A stretch of 64,000 bases of DNA, from positions 1-64,000 of the forward strand of contig NZ_SUMF01000014.1 in the NCBI RefSeq assembly GCF_005048205.1, written 5' to 3'. The position numbers were made by a program, and so were the translations under genes. The stretch's first letter is position 1, and the number at the start of each line of letters is the position of its first letter. The notes beneath the pieces were generated by a model, which was not told the origin of the DNA, ran no database searches, and saw only the letters and a program-made list of their open reading frames with translations. Of the stretch, positions 29,756 to 38,813 are shown piece by piece. This stretch comes from Chitiniphilus eburneus (GTDB lineage Bacteria > Pseudomonadota > Gammaproteobacteria > Burkholderiales > Chitinibacteraceae).

Positions 29756-29799
29756 TTACTCACCTCTCATTGTGCGTTGACGCCATAGACCAGGAGTTC

Positions 29800-29895
29800 T
29801 CAGTGCCCAAGGGCCTGGAGCTCGAGTACATCGACAAAGCGCAATTTCGGGCGCCCCCTTTTTGACCAGCATTTCAAGCCGCCCAGCAAGTTCAT
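29800..29895 (-). CDS. Possible upstream ORF of nagE (31 codons)
   Basis: An ATG at 29895 has a perfect AGGAGG five bases upstream, the strongest ribosome site near nagE. The frame codes 31 residues (MNLLGGLKCWSKRGRPKLRF...) and stops 44 bases before the nagE GTG. Its first residues resemble the MNILGYL start of NagE, which may be chance. It could be a regulatory leader or a decayed gene start. A neighbouring frame (29756-30004) reads EMLVKKGAPEIAL through the same bases. No function is claimed. Confidence 0.35.
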   Translation of the reverse strand: MNLLGGLKCWSKRGRPKLRFVDVLELQALGH

Positions 29896-29948
29896 CGTTG
29901 CCTCCTGTCTGACTTTTGGTAATGGATAGGTTTGGTTGCACCCCTGCC

Positions 29949-29977
29949 TTTGTAAACAGTGATGGGGGACATGTAAA
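29949..29977 (-). promoter_or_regulatory. Putative nagE promoter
   Basis: On the minus strand TTTACA (29972-29977), 17 bases, then TACAAA (29949-29954) make five and four of six matches to the sigma-70 consensus. The mRNA would begin near 29942 and contain the upstream ORF. Confidence 0.45.
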
Positions 29978-30076
29978 CCTCGGCGGATTATTCCACCGGC
30001 CCAAACACGGTGCAATGAAAGCTGACGATCACGCGACACCTGTCTGCTTCATGCCCGGACCTCCACATTTGCTTTC

Positions 30077-30099
30077 CACTTTTCCGGAATCGAAAAGTG
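30077..30099. repeat. Inverted repeat in the nagE / RND divergent region
   Basis: CACTTTTC and GAAAAGTG form a perfect 8-bp dyad around a 7-base centre. It lies 100 bases upstream of the putative nagE promoter. It may be an operator; no regulator is assigned. Confidence 0.4.
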
Positions 30100-30135
30100 T
30101 GTGGCCGAAGAATGGCATGACAGCAAATGCTGATT

Positions 30136-30151
30136 TTTGCGCTGGCGCAAA
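30136..30151. repeat. Palindromic site in the nagE / RND divergent region
   Basis: TTTGCGC-TG-GCGCAAA is a 7+7 dyad, compact enough for a dimeric repressor. It lies between nagE and the efflux operon and could serve either. The remaining bases of this 456-base intergenic region (29896-30351) hold only the promoters and the upstream ORF described. Confidence 0.4.
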
Positions 30152-30313
30152 TCCGCCGAGACGTAGAAGCAATCACCTCATAACCAAGCAGAATAGCCAG
30201 TCCGGGCAAAGCCGGACGCTACCCATTACGGGTAAGTGCGAGAATCATGGCGCATTGTCGGCGCTTGGGGCGCTATCGCAACTACGCACACGCCGTACGT
30301 CCTGCCCTTGGGT

Positions 30314-30319
30314 AGAATG
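30314..30319 (+). promoter_or_regulatory. -10 element of the RND operon
   Basis: TAGAAT within GGGTAGAATGC, the same octamer context as before dnaE. The start of transcription would be near 30326, 26 bases before the adaptor ATG. Confidence 0.5.
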
Positions 30320-30351
30320 CCGCGAGCCCTTTCTCCATACTGTCCCCCATC

Positions 30352-31470
30352 ATGCGCGTACGTCCTCTCCTTCTTGTGGTTGTGGTAGTCGTCATCGCGG
30401 CCGCGATCGCGTTTGCTTTCGTCAAGCGCGACCGCGAAGCACCGGCAGCGGCGCCGACACAGCCTGCGGCAATCGAGCTCGCCCCGGAAGACGTCGCCAC
30501 GATCACCGCGGGCGACATCGACAACACCCTGGCCTTGACCGGCACCTTGAACGCCATCCAGCAGACCACGCTGACCGCCCAGGTGGAAGGCAAGATCGCC
30601 AGCGTGGAAGTACGCCCCGGCGCCCAGGTCACCAGCGGACAGATACTGGCACGCTTCGATACCGCCAACCTGCAACGACAGGTCGCCGTGGCACAGGCAC
30701 AACTGGAGAAAAGCCGGGAGTTGCTCGATTACAACCGCAAGCTCGCCAAACGCAATGCCGACCTTCTGGCACAGAACTTCATTTCCAAGAATGCCTTCGA
30801 CAATACCCAGAGCCAGTTGCAGACCGCCCTGGCGGATGAGCGCGCCAGCATGGCGCAACTGGGGGTAGCGCAGCAGGCAGTGGAAAACGGCACGGTCCGC
30901 GCACCGTTTACCGGCACGCTGGCGCAGCGCCTGGTGGAGCCCGGCCAGCATGTGGGAATCAACAGCCAGTTGTTCACGCTGGTGGACCTGACCGAACTGG
31001 AGCTGGTGGCGGCCGTGCCATCCACCCGCATTGCCGATGTACGCGTGGGCCAGGCGGTGGACTTCAACGTGGAAGGTTATCGGCGCGCATTCAGCGGCAC
31101 CATCATCCGCATCAACCCCACGGTGGACGAAACCAGCAAGACCATCTCCATCTATATCCGGGTACCGAATACCGATGGCGAATTGCGCAGCGGCCTGTTC
31201 GCCAAGGGCACCGTGCTGGTCGAAGGCCGCAAGGGCGTGCCCAGCCTGCCGCTTGCCGCCGTCCACGGCGACGGTAGCGCCGCTTATGTCCTGGCCATCG
31301 AAGCGGGCAAGCTGGTCCGGCGTCCGGTCCAGGTGGGGGCCACCGACCTGCGCCGTGGCCAGGCCGAGATCGTCTCCGGCCCTGCGGTCGGCAGCAAGGT
31401 ACTGGCCAGCAATATCGCGTTGACCGCGGGAACCGCGGTCAAGCTGCCTACCGCCAGACAGGGGAACTGA
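30352..31470 (+). CDS. RND efflux periplasmic adaptor subunit (membrane fusion protein)
   Basis: The product is 372 residues. A single N-terminal hydrophobic helix (LLLVVVVVVIAAAIAFAF) anchors it in the inner membrane; there is no lipobox cysteine. The lipoyl half-motif TLTAQVEGKIASVEVRPGAQV, a coiled-coil hairpin (about 100-165) and the second lipoyl half (GTVRAPFTGTLAQRLVEPGQHV) are in the order typical of MdtA/MexA-type adaptors. The RND pump gene follows after 3 bases. No outer-membrane channel gene is adjacent, so a TolC-like protein encoded elsewhere must complete the pump. No local regulator is seen. Confidence 0.93.
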   Translation: MRVRPLLLVVVVVVIAAAIAFAFVKRDREAPAAAPTQPAAIELAPEDVATITAGDIDNTLALTGTLNAIQQTTLTAQVEGKIASVEVRPGAQVTSGQILARFDTANLQRQVAVAQAQLEKSRELLDYNRKLAKRNADLLAQNFISKNAFDNTQSQLQTALADERASMAQLGVAQQAVENGTVRAPFTGTLAQRLVEPGQHVGINSQLFTLVDLTELELVAAVPSTRIADVRVGQAVDFNVEGYRRAFSGTIIRINPTVDETSKTISIYIRVPNTDGELRSGLFAKGTVLVEGRKGVPSLPLAAVHGDGSAAYVLAIEAGKLVRRPVQVGATDLRRGQAEIVSGPAVGSKVLASNIALTAGTAVKLPTARQGN

Positions 31471-31473
31471 CCC

Positions 31474-34400
31474 ATGTGGTTCACGCGGATCAGCATTCAC
31501 AACCCAGTGTTTGCCACGATGATGATGCTGTCGCTGCTGGTGCTCGGCCTGTTTTCGCTGACGCGCTTGCCGGTGGAAGAGTTTCCGGACGTGAAGTTCC
31601 CGGTCGTCGTCATCAGTACCAGCTATCCCGGCGCGTCGCCGGAAATCGTCGAGAGCGACGTCACCAAACGCCTGGAAGAAGGCATCAATACGGTCAGTGG
31701 CCTGAAGACGCTTTATTCCTATACCTATCAGGGCCTGTCGGTCGTGGTGGCGGAGTTCGAACTGTCGATCGACCCGGAAATCGCGGTGCAGAACGTACGC
31801 GAGAAGGTTGCCGCCGTCACGCCAGGGTTTCGCGATGAAGTGAAAGACCCCGTCATCACCCGCTTCAGCCCGGACGACCAGCCCATCCTGTCGCTGGCGA
31901 TCCGCAGCGAACGGCTCACCCCGCGCGAGATGACCAGTCTGGCGGACCAGGTGATCAAAAAGCGCTTCGAGACCATTCCCGGTGTCGGGCAGGCGGAACT
32001 CGTCGGTGGCGTGGCGCGGCAGGTGAACATCAAGATTCGCCCCGAGCGGCTGGCCGCGCTCAAGCTGGGCGTCAACGAAGTCATGAACGCGGTGCGTGCG
32101 CAGAATGCCGAAGTACCGATCGGCACCATCGAAACCACGCGGCAGGAGCAGGTGGTGCAGATACGCGGCCGCCTCAAGACACCGGCCGATTTCCAGCGCC
32201 TGGTCGTGGCGTGGCGCAATGGCGCACCGATCTACCTCAGCGACGTCGCCACCGTGGAAGACAGCCAGGCCGAGGAAGAGTCGCTGGCCCTGGTAAACGG
32301 CCAGCGCGCCATCACGCTGAACCTGATGAAGGTGAACAAGGCGAATACCGTGGCGGTCGCCGATCGCGTCGAAGCCACCATGGCCGAGCTGAACCGCGAA
32401 CTCGCCAGCACCGGCGTCAGGCTATCGGTGCTGTACGACAACTCCGAAGGCATCCGCAATTCACTGCGGGATGTGCGCACCACCTTGCTGGAAGGCGCGC
32501 TGCTCACCGTCGGCATCGTCTTCCTGTTTCTCGGCTCGTGGCGCTCCACCGTGATCACCGGCCTGACGCTGCCCGTGGCACTGATCGGGACGTTCTTCGT
32601 GGTCTACCTGGGCGGCTTTACCGTCAACGTCATGACGATGATGGCGCTATCGTTATGCATCGGTCTGCTGATCGACGACGCCATCGTGGTGCGGGAGAAC
32701 ATCGTACGCCACGCCGCGATGGGCAAGAACCACACCCAGGCCGCGCTGGACGGCACCGCCGAGATCGGTCTGGCGGTACTGGCCACTACATCCACCATCG
32801 TCGCCGTGTTCCTGCCAGTGGGCTTCATGGGCGGCATCATCGGCCAGTTCTTCCACCAGTTCGGCCTGACCGTCTGCGCGGCAGTGCTGATCTCGATGTT
32901 CGTCTCGTTCACGCTGGACCCGATGCTGTCCTCGGTCTGGCCAGACCCGCACGTCCACGGCGGCAAGCGCCCGCTGGGACGCCTGCTCGACAAGTTCGAA
33001 GACGGCATGGGCTGGCTGGCAGACACCTATAGCAAACTGATCCGCTGGAGCCTGGGACATCGGCTGGCCGTCATTGCCCTCGCCATCGCCAGTCTGGTGG
33101 TCGCGTTTGCGCTGGCACGCTTCATCGGCAGCGAGTTCGTCCCCAAGGCGGACATGTCGCGGCTGTCGCTGACCTTCTCCACGCCGGTCGGCTCCAACCT
33201 GGACTACACCGCCGCCAAGGCCCGACAGATCGAAACGGTGTTGCGCCGCTATCCCGAAGTGCGCGAAACCTATGTCACGGTGAATACCGGGCAATCGCAG
33301 GGCAAGCAGAGTGGGTCGATGATGATCTTCCTCACGCCGAAGAAGGAGCGCAAGCGCAGCCAGGACGTATTGCTTCCGCTGTTCCGCGAATCGATCTCGC
33401 GTATTGCCGGCATCGAAATCCAGTCGCTGGCCCCATTGGGCGGCGGCGGCCCGGACGGCAAGCCGATCCAGATATCCCTGCAAGGCTCCGACCTGGGTGA
33501 ACTGGCCAAGCTGTCGGCGCAGTTCACCGAACGTCTCGCAAAAATCAATGGCGTGGTCGATGTCGATTCCTCGATGAAGGCACCCAAGCCGGCGCTGGAT
33601 GTGGAAATCAACCGGGAACGCGCGGCCAGCCTGGGCTTCACCCCGGCCCAGATCGGAGACGCATTGCGGCCGCTGGTGGCCGGCGACGCCACCAGCACCT
33701 GGCAGGCACCGGATGGCGAGAACTACGACGTCAATGTCCGCCTGGAACGGCAGGCCCGTGACAGCGGCGCCGCGCTGGACGAACTGTACCTGGCCAGCAG
33801 CCAGCTCAATGCCCAGGGCGCGCCGCTGATGATCCCGCTGGCGGAACTGGCGCATGTCGAGGAATCGACCACGCCGGTGCAGATCAGCCGTCGCAACCTG
33901 TTCCGCGAGGTGAACATCACCGCCAACGTCGCCGGCAAGACCACCGGCGAGGTGCAACAGCAGATCGACAAATTGCAGGCCGATTTTCGCCTGCCACCCG
34001 GTTATCGCTTCGTGACGGCGGGCGATGCCAAGGACATGGCCGAATCGGCTGGCTACGCCGTCGCCGCCCTGCTGCTGGGCGTGGTCTTCATCTACATGAT
34101 CCTGGCCTCGCAATTCGGCCACTTCCTGCAACCGCTGGCGATCATGACCTCGCTACCGCTCTCGCTGGTCGGCGTATTGCTCGCACTACTACTGACGCGA
34201 AGCACGCTGAACATCTTTTCCATCATCGGCGTGATCATGCTGATGGGGCTGGTCACCAAGAACGCCATCCTGTTGGTCGACTTCGTCAACCATCTGCGCC
34301 GACAAGGCATGGCGCGCGCCGAAGCCATCGCCGAGGCCGGCCGGGAGCGGCTACGCCCGATCCTGATGACCACCGCCGCGATGGTGATGGGCATGCTGCC

Positions 34401-34581
34401 GCTGGCACTGGCCATCGGCGAAGGCGCGGAACAGCGAGCACCGATGGCGCATGCGATCATCGGCGGCGTGATCACCTCCACACTGCTCACGCTGGTGGTG
34501 GTGCCGGTGGTATTCAGCTGGCTGGACGACCTGGGCAACTGGCTGATCCGCAAGACAGGCTTCCGGCAAGAACAGCCGTGA
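31474..34581 (+). CDS. RND efflux permease (AcrB/MdtB family)
   Basis: The product is 1035 residues, the normal size for a 12-helix RND pump. It exports drugs or other amphiphiles by proton antiport. The N-terminus has helix 1 then the porter domain ([20 protein letters not shown]). The proton-relay aspartate pair lies in helix 4 ([12 protein letters not shown]), and helix 10-11 carries [16 protein letters not shown]. Two large periplasmic loops are present. It sits 3 bases behind the adaptor gene, forming an operon. Substrates cannot be deduced; sequence features (short hydrophobic N-terminus, [10 protein letters not shown] loop) fit the multidrug HAE1 group rather than the metal-exporting HME group. 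Confidence 0.94.
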   Translation: MWFTRISIHNPVFATMMMLSLLVLGLFSLTRLPVEEFPDVKFPVVVISTSYPGASPEIVESDVTKRLEEGINTVSGLKTLYSYTYQGLSVVVAEFELSIDPEIAVQNVREKVAAVTPGFRDEVKDPVITRFSPDDQPILSLAIRSERLTPREMTSLADQVIKKRFETIPGVGQAELVGGVARQVNIKIRPERLAALKLGVNEVMNAVRAQNAEVPIGTIETTRQEQVVQIRGRLKTPADFQRLVVAWRNGAPIYLSDVATVEDSQAEEESLALVNGQRAITLNLMKVNKANTVAVADRVEATMAELNRELASTGVRLSVLYDNSEGIRNSLRDVRTTLLEGALLTVGIVFLFLGSWRSTVITGLTLPVALIGTFFVVYLGGFTVNVMTMMALSLCIGLLIDDAIVVRENIVRHAAMGKNHTQAALDGTAEIGLAVLATTSTIVAVFLPVGFMGGIIGQFFHQFGLTVCAAVLISMFVSFTLDPMLSSVWPDPHVHGGKRPLGRLLDKFEDGMGWLADTYSKLIRWSLGHRLAVIALAIASLVVAFALARFIGSEFVPKADMSRLSLTFSTPVGSNLDYTAAKARQIETVLRRYPEVRETYVTVNTGQSQGKQSGSMMIFLTPKKERKRSQDVLLPLFRESISRIAGIEIQSLAPLGGGGPDGKPIQISLQGSDLGELAKLSAQFTERLAKINGVVDVDSSMKAPKPALDVEINRERAASLGFTPAQIGDALRPLVAGDATSTWQAPDGENYDVNVRLERQARDSGAALDELYLASSQLNAQGAPLMIPLAELAHVEESTTPVQISRRNLFREVNITANVAGKTTGEVQQQIDKLQADFRLPPGYRFVTAGDAKDMAESAGYAVAALLLGVVFIYMILASQFGHFLQPLAIMTSLPLSLVGVLLALLLTRSTLNIFSIIGVIMLMGLVTKNAILLVDFVNHLRRQGMARAEAIAEAGRERLRPILMTTAAMVMGMLPLALAIGEGAEQRAPMAHAIIGGVITSTLLTLVVVPVVFSWLDDLGNWLIRKTGFRQEQP

Positions 34582-34626
34582 CGATTTCCGGCGGAAACGT
34601 GGTTCCACGGGGCAACTCGCTTCGGT

Positions 34627-34632
34627 TAGAAT
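34627..34632 (+). promoter_or_regulatory. -10 element of dapA
   Basis: TAGAAT in GGTTAGAATGCC repeats the context of the dnaE and RND promoters. Transcription would start near 34639, 34 bases before the dapA ATG. Confidence 0.5.
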
Positions 34633-34672
34633 GCCCCACTTCGTATCACTATTTCCGACAGGTAAGCGGCAC

Positions 34673-35545
34673 ATGCTGACAGGTAGCCTGGTGGCAATCG
34701 TCACCCCGATGTTCGAAGACGGTAGCCTGGACTTCGACCGTTTGCGAAAACTGGTGGACTGGCATGTCGCCGAAGGCACGCAAGGCATCGTCGCGGTAGG
34801 AACCACCGGCGAATCGCCCACGGTCGATGTCGACGAACACGTCGAGATCATCCGGGTCGTCGTGGAACAGGCCGCGGGTCGCGTGCCCGTCATCGCCGGC
34901 ACTGGCGCCAACTCCACGCGCGAAGCCATCCACCTCAGCCGCCGCGCCGCACAGGTCGGCGCCAGCTATGGGTTATCGGTCGTCCCCTATTACAACAAGC
35001 CCACGCAAGAAGGCCTGTTCCAGCACTACAAGGCCATCGCAGAATCGACCGAGCTGCCCACGCTGCTCTACAACGTACCTGGCCGCACCATCACCGACCT
35101 GGGTAACGACACGATCCTGCGCCTTGCCGAACTGCCCGGCATCATCGGCATCAAGGATGCGACCGGCAACATGGAGCGCGCAGCCGATCTGGTCAAACGC
35201 GCCCCCAAGGATTTCCTGCTCTACAGCGGAGACGACGCATCCACCCTGCCCTTCCTGCTGGTGGGCGGCCATGGTGTGATTTCCGTCACCGCCAATGTCG
35301 CGCCCCGCCGCATGCAGGCGATGTGCGCCGCCGCCCTTGATGGGCGCATCGTCGAAGCACGTGAACTGAATGACTCGTTACAGGGTCTGCACAAGCACCT
35401 TTTCGTTGAAGCCAACCCGATCCCGGTGAAGTGGGCACTCGAAGAAATGGGCCGTATCGGCAGCGGCATCCGCCTGCCGCTCACCCGCCTATCCGGCGGC
35501 GCCCAAACCGTCGTGCGTCAGGCCATGCAAATGGCCGGCGTGTAA
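34673..35545 (+). CDS. dapA: 4-hydroxy-tetrahydrodipicolinate synthase
   Basis: The product is 290 residues, a TIM barrel that condenses pyruvate with aspartate semialdehyde at the first committed step to diaminopimelate and lysine. The signatures are [15 protein letters not shown], the Tyr of [13 protein letters not shown] and the Schiff-base lysine in [11 protein letters not shown]. The ATG at 34673 is chosen because it follows AGGTAAG and begins [13 protein letters not shown]; fourteen further upstream codons lack similarity. bamC follows after 30 bases, the dapA-bamC order also seen in E. coli. Confidence 0.97.
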   Translation: MLTGSLVAIVTPMFEDGSLDFDRLRKLVDWHVAEGTQGIVAVGTTGESPTVDVDEHVEIIRVVVEQAAGRVPVIAGTGANSTREAIHLSRRAAQVGASYGLSVVPYYNKPTQEGLFQHYKAIAESTELPTLLYNVPGRTITDLGNDTILRLAELPGIIGIKDATGNMERAADLVKRAPKDFLLYSGDDASTLPFLLVGGHGVISVTANVAPRRMQAMCAAALDGRIVEARELNDSLQGLHKHLFVEANPIPVKWALEEMGRIGSGIRLPLTRLSGGAQTVVRQAMQMAGV

Positions 35546-35575
35546 GCGTTACCACTAGCGAATCGAATCCTGTCA

Positions 35576-36736
35576 ATGAACTTGAATCCCCGTTTGCTCA
35601 TCGTGTTGGTGGCCGTTGCGCTCGGCGCATGCAGTTCCGACGACCTCCTGTTGCAGCGTAAGGTCGACTATCGCTCCGGTAGCGACAACGTCTCCAAGAA
35701 CAACCTCGAAGTCCCGCCCGATCTGACCGCGCCGGCCAATACCGCCGGCTACAGCATGCCGAGCCGCACCGTGGTGGGCGAAGCGCCCGCACCGGTGGTC
35801 AAGAGTGCCAGCGCCACCGCCGAACAACCCGTGGTCACCGAAACGGCAGTGAATGCCAAGGCACGGCTGGTCCAGGCCGGCGGCCAGCGTTGGCTGGTGG
35901 TCCAGGGCGATCCGGCCAAGATCTGGCCGGAAATCCGCGAATTCTGGCTGGATAACGGCTTCCTGCTCGCCATCGACAATCCGTCGATCGGCGTGATGGA
36001 AACGGACTGGCTGGAAAATCGTGCCAACCTGCCGCAGGACTGGGTAACCAAGCTGCTGCGCAAGGTGGCCGACCAGTTCATCAGTACCGGCGAGCTGGAC
36101 AAGTTCCGCACCCGTATCGAACCGGGCGCCACGCCGGGTACGACCGAAATCTATGTCTCGCACCGCGGCATGACCGAAGTCTTCGCGGATGGCTCGACCG
36201 AGGCCAAGGTCAGCACCACCAGCAACGAAACGAAAACCGTGTGGACCCCGCGCCCCACCGATCCGGAGCTGGAAGCCGAAATGCTGGCGTTGATGCTGCA
36301 ACGCCTGGGCATGACCGAGCAACAGGCACAAGCCGTGGTCAACCCGCCCAAGCAGACCAAGGCACGCGCCACGCTGGTGGACAACAACACCGCGCTGAAC
36401 ATCGACGATGCCTTCGACCGCGCCTGGCGTCGCGTCGGCCTCGCGCTGGATCGCGTCGGCTACGTGGTCTACGACCGCGACCGCAGCAAGGGCGTGTATT
36501 TCGTCCGCCGCGCCGAAGCCGATATCGGCGAGGAAAAGAAGAGCAGCTTCTGGTCGTCCATCGGCTTTGGCAATGGCGACAAGCAGGAGAAGGTCAAAGT
36601 CCTGCCGGAATACGAAATCCACGTGGCCCAACAAGTGAATGGCACCCGCCTGACCGTAACCGGCAAGGATGGCACAACAGCGGATGCCGAAAGCCAGGCC
36701 AAGCTGTTGTCGGCGCTACAGAGCCAGTTGCGCTAA
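35576..36736 (+). CDS. bamC: Outer membrane protein assembly factor BamC (lipoprotein)
   Basis: The product is 386 residues. The signal peptide ends in lipobox LGAC (Cys19), giving an outer-membrane lipoprotein of the Bam complex. The unstructured N-terminal tail that contacts BamD has the usual VDYRSGSDNVSKNNLEVPPDL. Two helix-grip domains follow (ARLVQAGGQRWLVVQGDPAKIWPEI and DDAFDRAWRRVGLALDRVGY). It follows dapA as in other proteobacteria. Its last six codons are part of an 80-bp sequence duplicated downstream. Confidence 0.93.
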   Translation: MNLNPRLLIVLVAVALGACSSDDLLLQRKVDYRSGSDNVSKNNLEVPPDLTAPANTAGYSMPSRTVVGEAPAPVVKSASATAEQPVVTETAVNAKARLVQAGGQRWLVVQGDPAKIWPEIREFWLDNGFLLAIDNPSIGVMETDWLENRANLPQDWVTKLLRKVADQFISTGELDKFRTRIEPGATPGTTEIYVSHRGMTEVFADGSTEAKVSTTSNETKTVWTPRPTDPELEAEMLALMLQRLGMTEQQAQAVVNPPKQTKARATLVDNNTALNIDDAFDRAWRRVGLALDRVGYVVYDRDRSKGVYFVRRAEADIGEEKKSSFWSSIGFGNGDKQEKVKVLPEYEIHVAQQVNGTRLTVTGKDGTTADAESQAKLLSALQSQLR

Positions 36737-36800
36737 TGCACGCTTGAGTTGATGAGTTGAAGCGTAGCGAGCGCCCGGCAAAGCCGGGCGCTTTGCTTTT
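36721..36800 (+). repeat. 80-bp direct repeat, copy 1 (end of bamC plus terminator)
   Basis: The repeat runs from the last codons of bamC (GAGCCAGTTGCGCTAA) through a hairpin AGCGCCCGGC / GCCGGGCGCT (36769-36791) followed by TTGCTTTT. Copy 2 lies 162 bases downstream and differs by one base. The hairpin is the likely bamC terminator. Confidence 0.9.
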
Positions 36801-36882
36801 GAGGTATGCCAGGAAACTGGCTCCCCTGCTTCGTTCCACTCCCCCCGCCCTCGCCGCCGCGAGGGAGCCTCGCTATGCTCGA

Positions 36883-36962
36883 GAGCCAGTTGCGCTAATG
36901 CACGCTTGAGTTGGTGAGTTGAAGCGTAGCGAGCGCCCGGCAAAGCCGGGCGCTTTGCTTTT
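36883..36962 (+). repeat. 80-bp direct repeat, copy 2 (duplicated terminator)
   Basis: Identical to copy 1 at 79 of 80 positions, including an orphan copy of the bamC stop region and a second terminator hairpin. The 82 bases between the copies (36801-36882) carry another small hairpin, CCCTCGC / GCGAGGG. Confidence 0.9.
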
Positions 36963-37071
36963 AAGGTTCTTCACATAACCCTGCATTTGACGAATACCCA
37001 ATGTGCTACATGTACCATGGAGCACAAAAGCACAGAGGTGCGCTTTGCCGGAAGGTTGGCCATGTATTTGA

Positions 37072-37266
37072 ACAGGTCGTGATGACGCGACACCAGGACC
37101 GCGCTTGCCACTACAGGTGAGGGAGCGCTTGCGCTATCGCCAATACAGCCTGCGCACCGAGAAAGCTTACATCCACTGGATGAAGCACTTTATCAGGTTT
37201 AGCGGGCTACACCATCTGCTGGAAATGGAGCAGCACGAACTGTTGTATTTTCTGACGGTGGATTGA
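37072..37266 (+). pseudogene. Integron-type tyrosine recombinase, N-terminal fragment only
   Basis: The frame from 37072 to the TGA at 37264-37266 reads, after a short leader, VRERLRYRQYSLRTEKAYIH and then WMKHFIRFSGLHHLLEMEQH. This is the N-terminal SAM-like DNA-binding domain of integron integrases (IntI family), which continues in full proteins for about 270 more residues with the catalytic R-H-R-Y. Here it stops after about 50 residues of homology, with no catalytic domain downstream, so it is a dead remnant. A GTG at 37117 could start it. No attC-like array or attI was recognised nearby. Confidence 0.75.
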
Positions 37267-37284
37267 TGAGCAGCGTCTCGAACG

Positions 37285-37315
37285 AAAAACGGAATGCTCA
37301 GGCATCCCGTTTTTT
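37285..37315. terminator. Bidirectional terminator between the integrase remnant and pgpA
   Basis: AAAAACGGAATGC and GCATCCCGTTTTT form a long stem with one mismatch and a 4-base loop. T runs on both strands mean it can end pgpA transcripts from the right. Confidence 0.8.
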
Positions 37316-37344
37316 CCACCCACTTCATTGCGGATCTGAACCTT

Positions 37345-37848
37345 CTAGACCAGCCAGCCCCGCACCAGCCATAACACGGCAATAGCGTAGCCAGCGGCCA
37401 GGATGTCGTCCAGCATCACGCCGAAGCCGCCGTGCACCTTGCGGTCGAACCAGCGGATGGGCCAGGGTTTGAGGATATCGAAGACGCGGAATGCGGCGAA
37501 TGCGGCCAGCCAGCCTTTCCAGGTCAACGGCACCATCACCAGCACTAGCCAGGTGGCGACGATCTCGTCCACCACGATGCCACCGTGATCGTGCACGCCC
37601 AGCGCGCGCCCCGTACGGGATGCCGCCCACCAGCCCAGCCCGAAGGCGGGTATGCACAGTGCGGCGATGAACAGCGGCGGCAGGAACGAAACCAGCACCG
37701 CATACAGCGGGAACGCCGCCAGCGTGCCCCAGGTGCCGGGCGCGCGTCGGGCCAGGCCGCTGCCGAAGCCCAGCGCGATGAAGTGCGCGGGGTGGGCCAG
37801 CATGAAGCGCAGCGTCGGCCGGACCAGCGATGTGGCGGGATGCGTCAT
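37345..37848 (-). CDS. pgpA: Phosphatidylglycerophosphatase A
   Basis: The product is 167 residues with about four membrane segments. It dephosphorylates phosphatidylglycerol phosphate in the inner membrane, completing phosphatidylglycerol synthesis. Family motifs are GFGSGLARRAPGTWGTLAA, DEIVATWLVL and RVFDILKPWPIRWFD. The ATG at 37848 overlaps the thiL stop (ATGA), as in E. coli, where nusB-thiL-pgpA are consecutive. The longer upstream frame overlaps thiL and is not used. Confidence 0.95.
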   Translation of the reverse strand: MTHPATSLVRPTLRFMLAHPAHFIALGFGSGLARRAPGTWGTLAAFPLYAVLVSFLPPLFIAALCIPAFGLGWWAASRTGRALGVHDHGGIVVDEIVATWLVLVMVPLTWKGWLAAFAAFRVFDILKPWPIRWFDRKVHGGFGVMLDDILAAGYAIAVLWLVRGWLV

Positions 37849-38795
37849 GTTGCGAAGTGATCGAAGCCGGCGCGCGACGGAGTGATGCGCTCTCCGGCAT
37901 TGAATACACGCACCCCCTGCCCGCCGACCAGGCGGCCAATGCGGGATAAGGGCAACGCCAGCGTCTGTGACAACGCCTGCAACCGGGAGCGATGCTGCGC
38001 GGGGGCGGTGAAGCACAGCTCGTAATCGTCTCCGCCAGCCAGCACGGCCTGTCGAAGCACGGCTTCCGGCAAGCCGGCCAGCGCGGGGTGCGCGGGAATG
38101 TCGGCCCAGTCCAGTTCGGCGCCGCAGGCCGAGCGCTCGCCGATATGGCCCAGGTCAGCCAGCAACCCATCGGAGATATCCAGCGCGGCGCTGGCGATCC
38201 CGCGTAGCGCCAGCCCCAGCGCGAGACGCGGCGTCGGCCGGTCGAGCCTGGACAGGCACGCCGCCATCGCTTCACCGGATAACGCGGCATCGCCGTTGCG
38301 TACCGCAACCGCCGCCGCTGCGGCCCCCAACGCACCCGAGACCCAGACATCGTCGCCCGGCGTACCGCCGCTGCGTAGCAGCGCCTGGCCCGCCGGAACG
38401 GTGCCAGCCACCTGGACCGCGATGGTCAGCGGCCCACGCGTGGTGTCGCCACCGACCAGTTCGATACCGGCCTCGTCGGCCAGCGCGTGGAAACCGCGCG
38501 CAAACGCCGCCAGCCACGCCTCATCCACGCAGGGTAGCGCCAGCGACAGCGTGCACCATGAAGGTTCGGCCCCCATGGCGGCCAGATCCGACAGGTTCAC
38601 CGCCAGCGCCTTGTGGCCCAGCGCCTCCGGATCGACATCCGGGAAGAAATGGCGCCCCTCGACCAGCATGTCCGCCGACACCGCCAGTTGCCTGATCGGC
38701 TCGGGCGCCAGCAAGGCGGCGTCGTCACCGACGCCCAGAATGGCGCGCTTGGCCGGACGGTTGAAGTAACGGGCGATCAGTTCGAATTCATTCAT
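37845..38795 (-). CDS. thiL: Thiamine-monophosphate kinase
   Basis: The product is 316 residues. It phosphorylates thiamine monophosphate to the diphosphate cofactor with ATP. The PurM-like fold shows LGVGDDAALL (metal-binding aspartates), SADMLVEGRHF, NLSDLAAMGAEP and ALDISDGLLADLGH. The stop overlaps the pgpA start and nusB lies 18 bases upstream, so it is the middle gene of ribH-nusB-thiL-pgpA. No TPP riboswitch is expected or seen here. Confidence 0.97.
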   Translation of the reverse strand: MNEFELIARYFNRPAKRAILGVGDDAALLAPEPIRQLAVSADMLVEGRHFFPDVDPEALGHKALAVNLSDLAAMGAEPSWCTLSLALPCVDEAWLAAFARGFHALADEAGIELVGGDTTRGPLTIAVQVAGTVPAGQALLRSGGTPGDDVWVSGALGAAAAAVAVRNGDAALSGEAMAACLSRLDRPTPRLALGLALRGIASAALDISDGLLADLGHIGERSACGAELDWADIPAHPALAGLPEAVLRQAVLAGGDDYELCFTAPAQHRSRLQALSQTLALPLSRIGRLVGGQGVRVFNAGERITPSRAGFDHFAT

Positions 38796-38813
38796 CGGCT
38801 CAAAGCGTCCGGC

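Noticed and set aside
27704-29788. 694-codon plus-strand frame opposite nagE
   Set aside because: It is exactly antisense to NagE, is rich in His/Arg/Gln and has no recognisable domain.
36716-36943. 75-codon minus frame with an internally repeated peptide
   Set aside because: The repeated peptide (PGARYASTHQLKRALAQLAL) is just the translation of the 80-bp DNA duplication and terminator.
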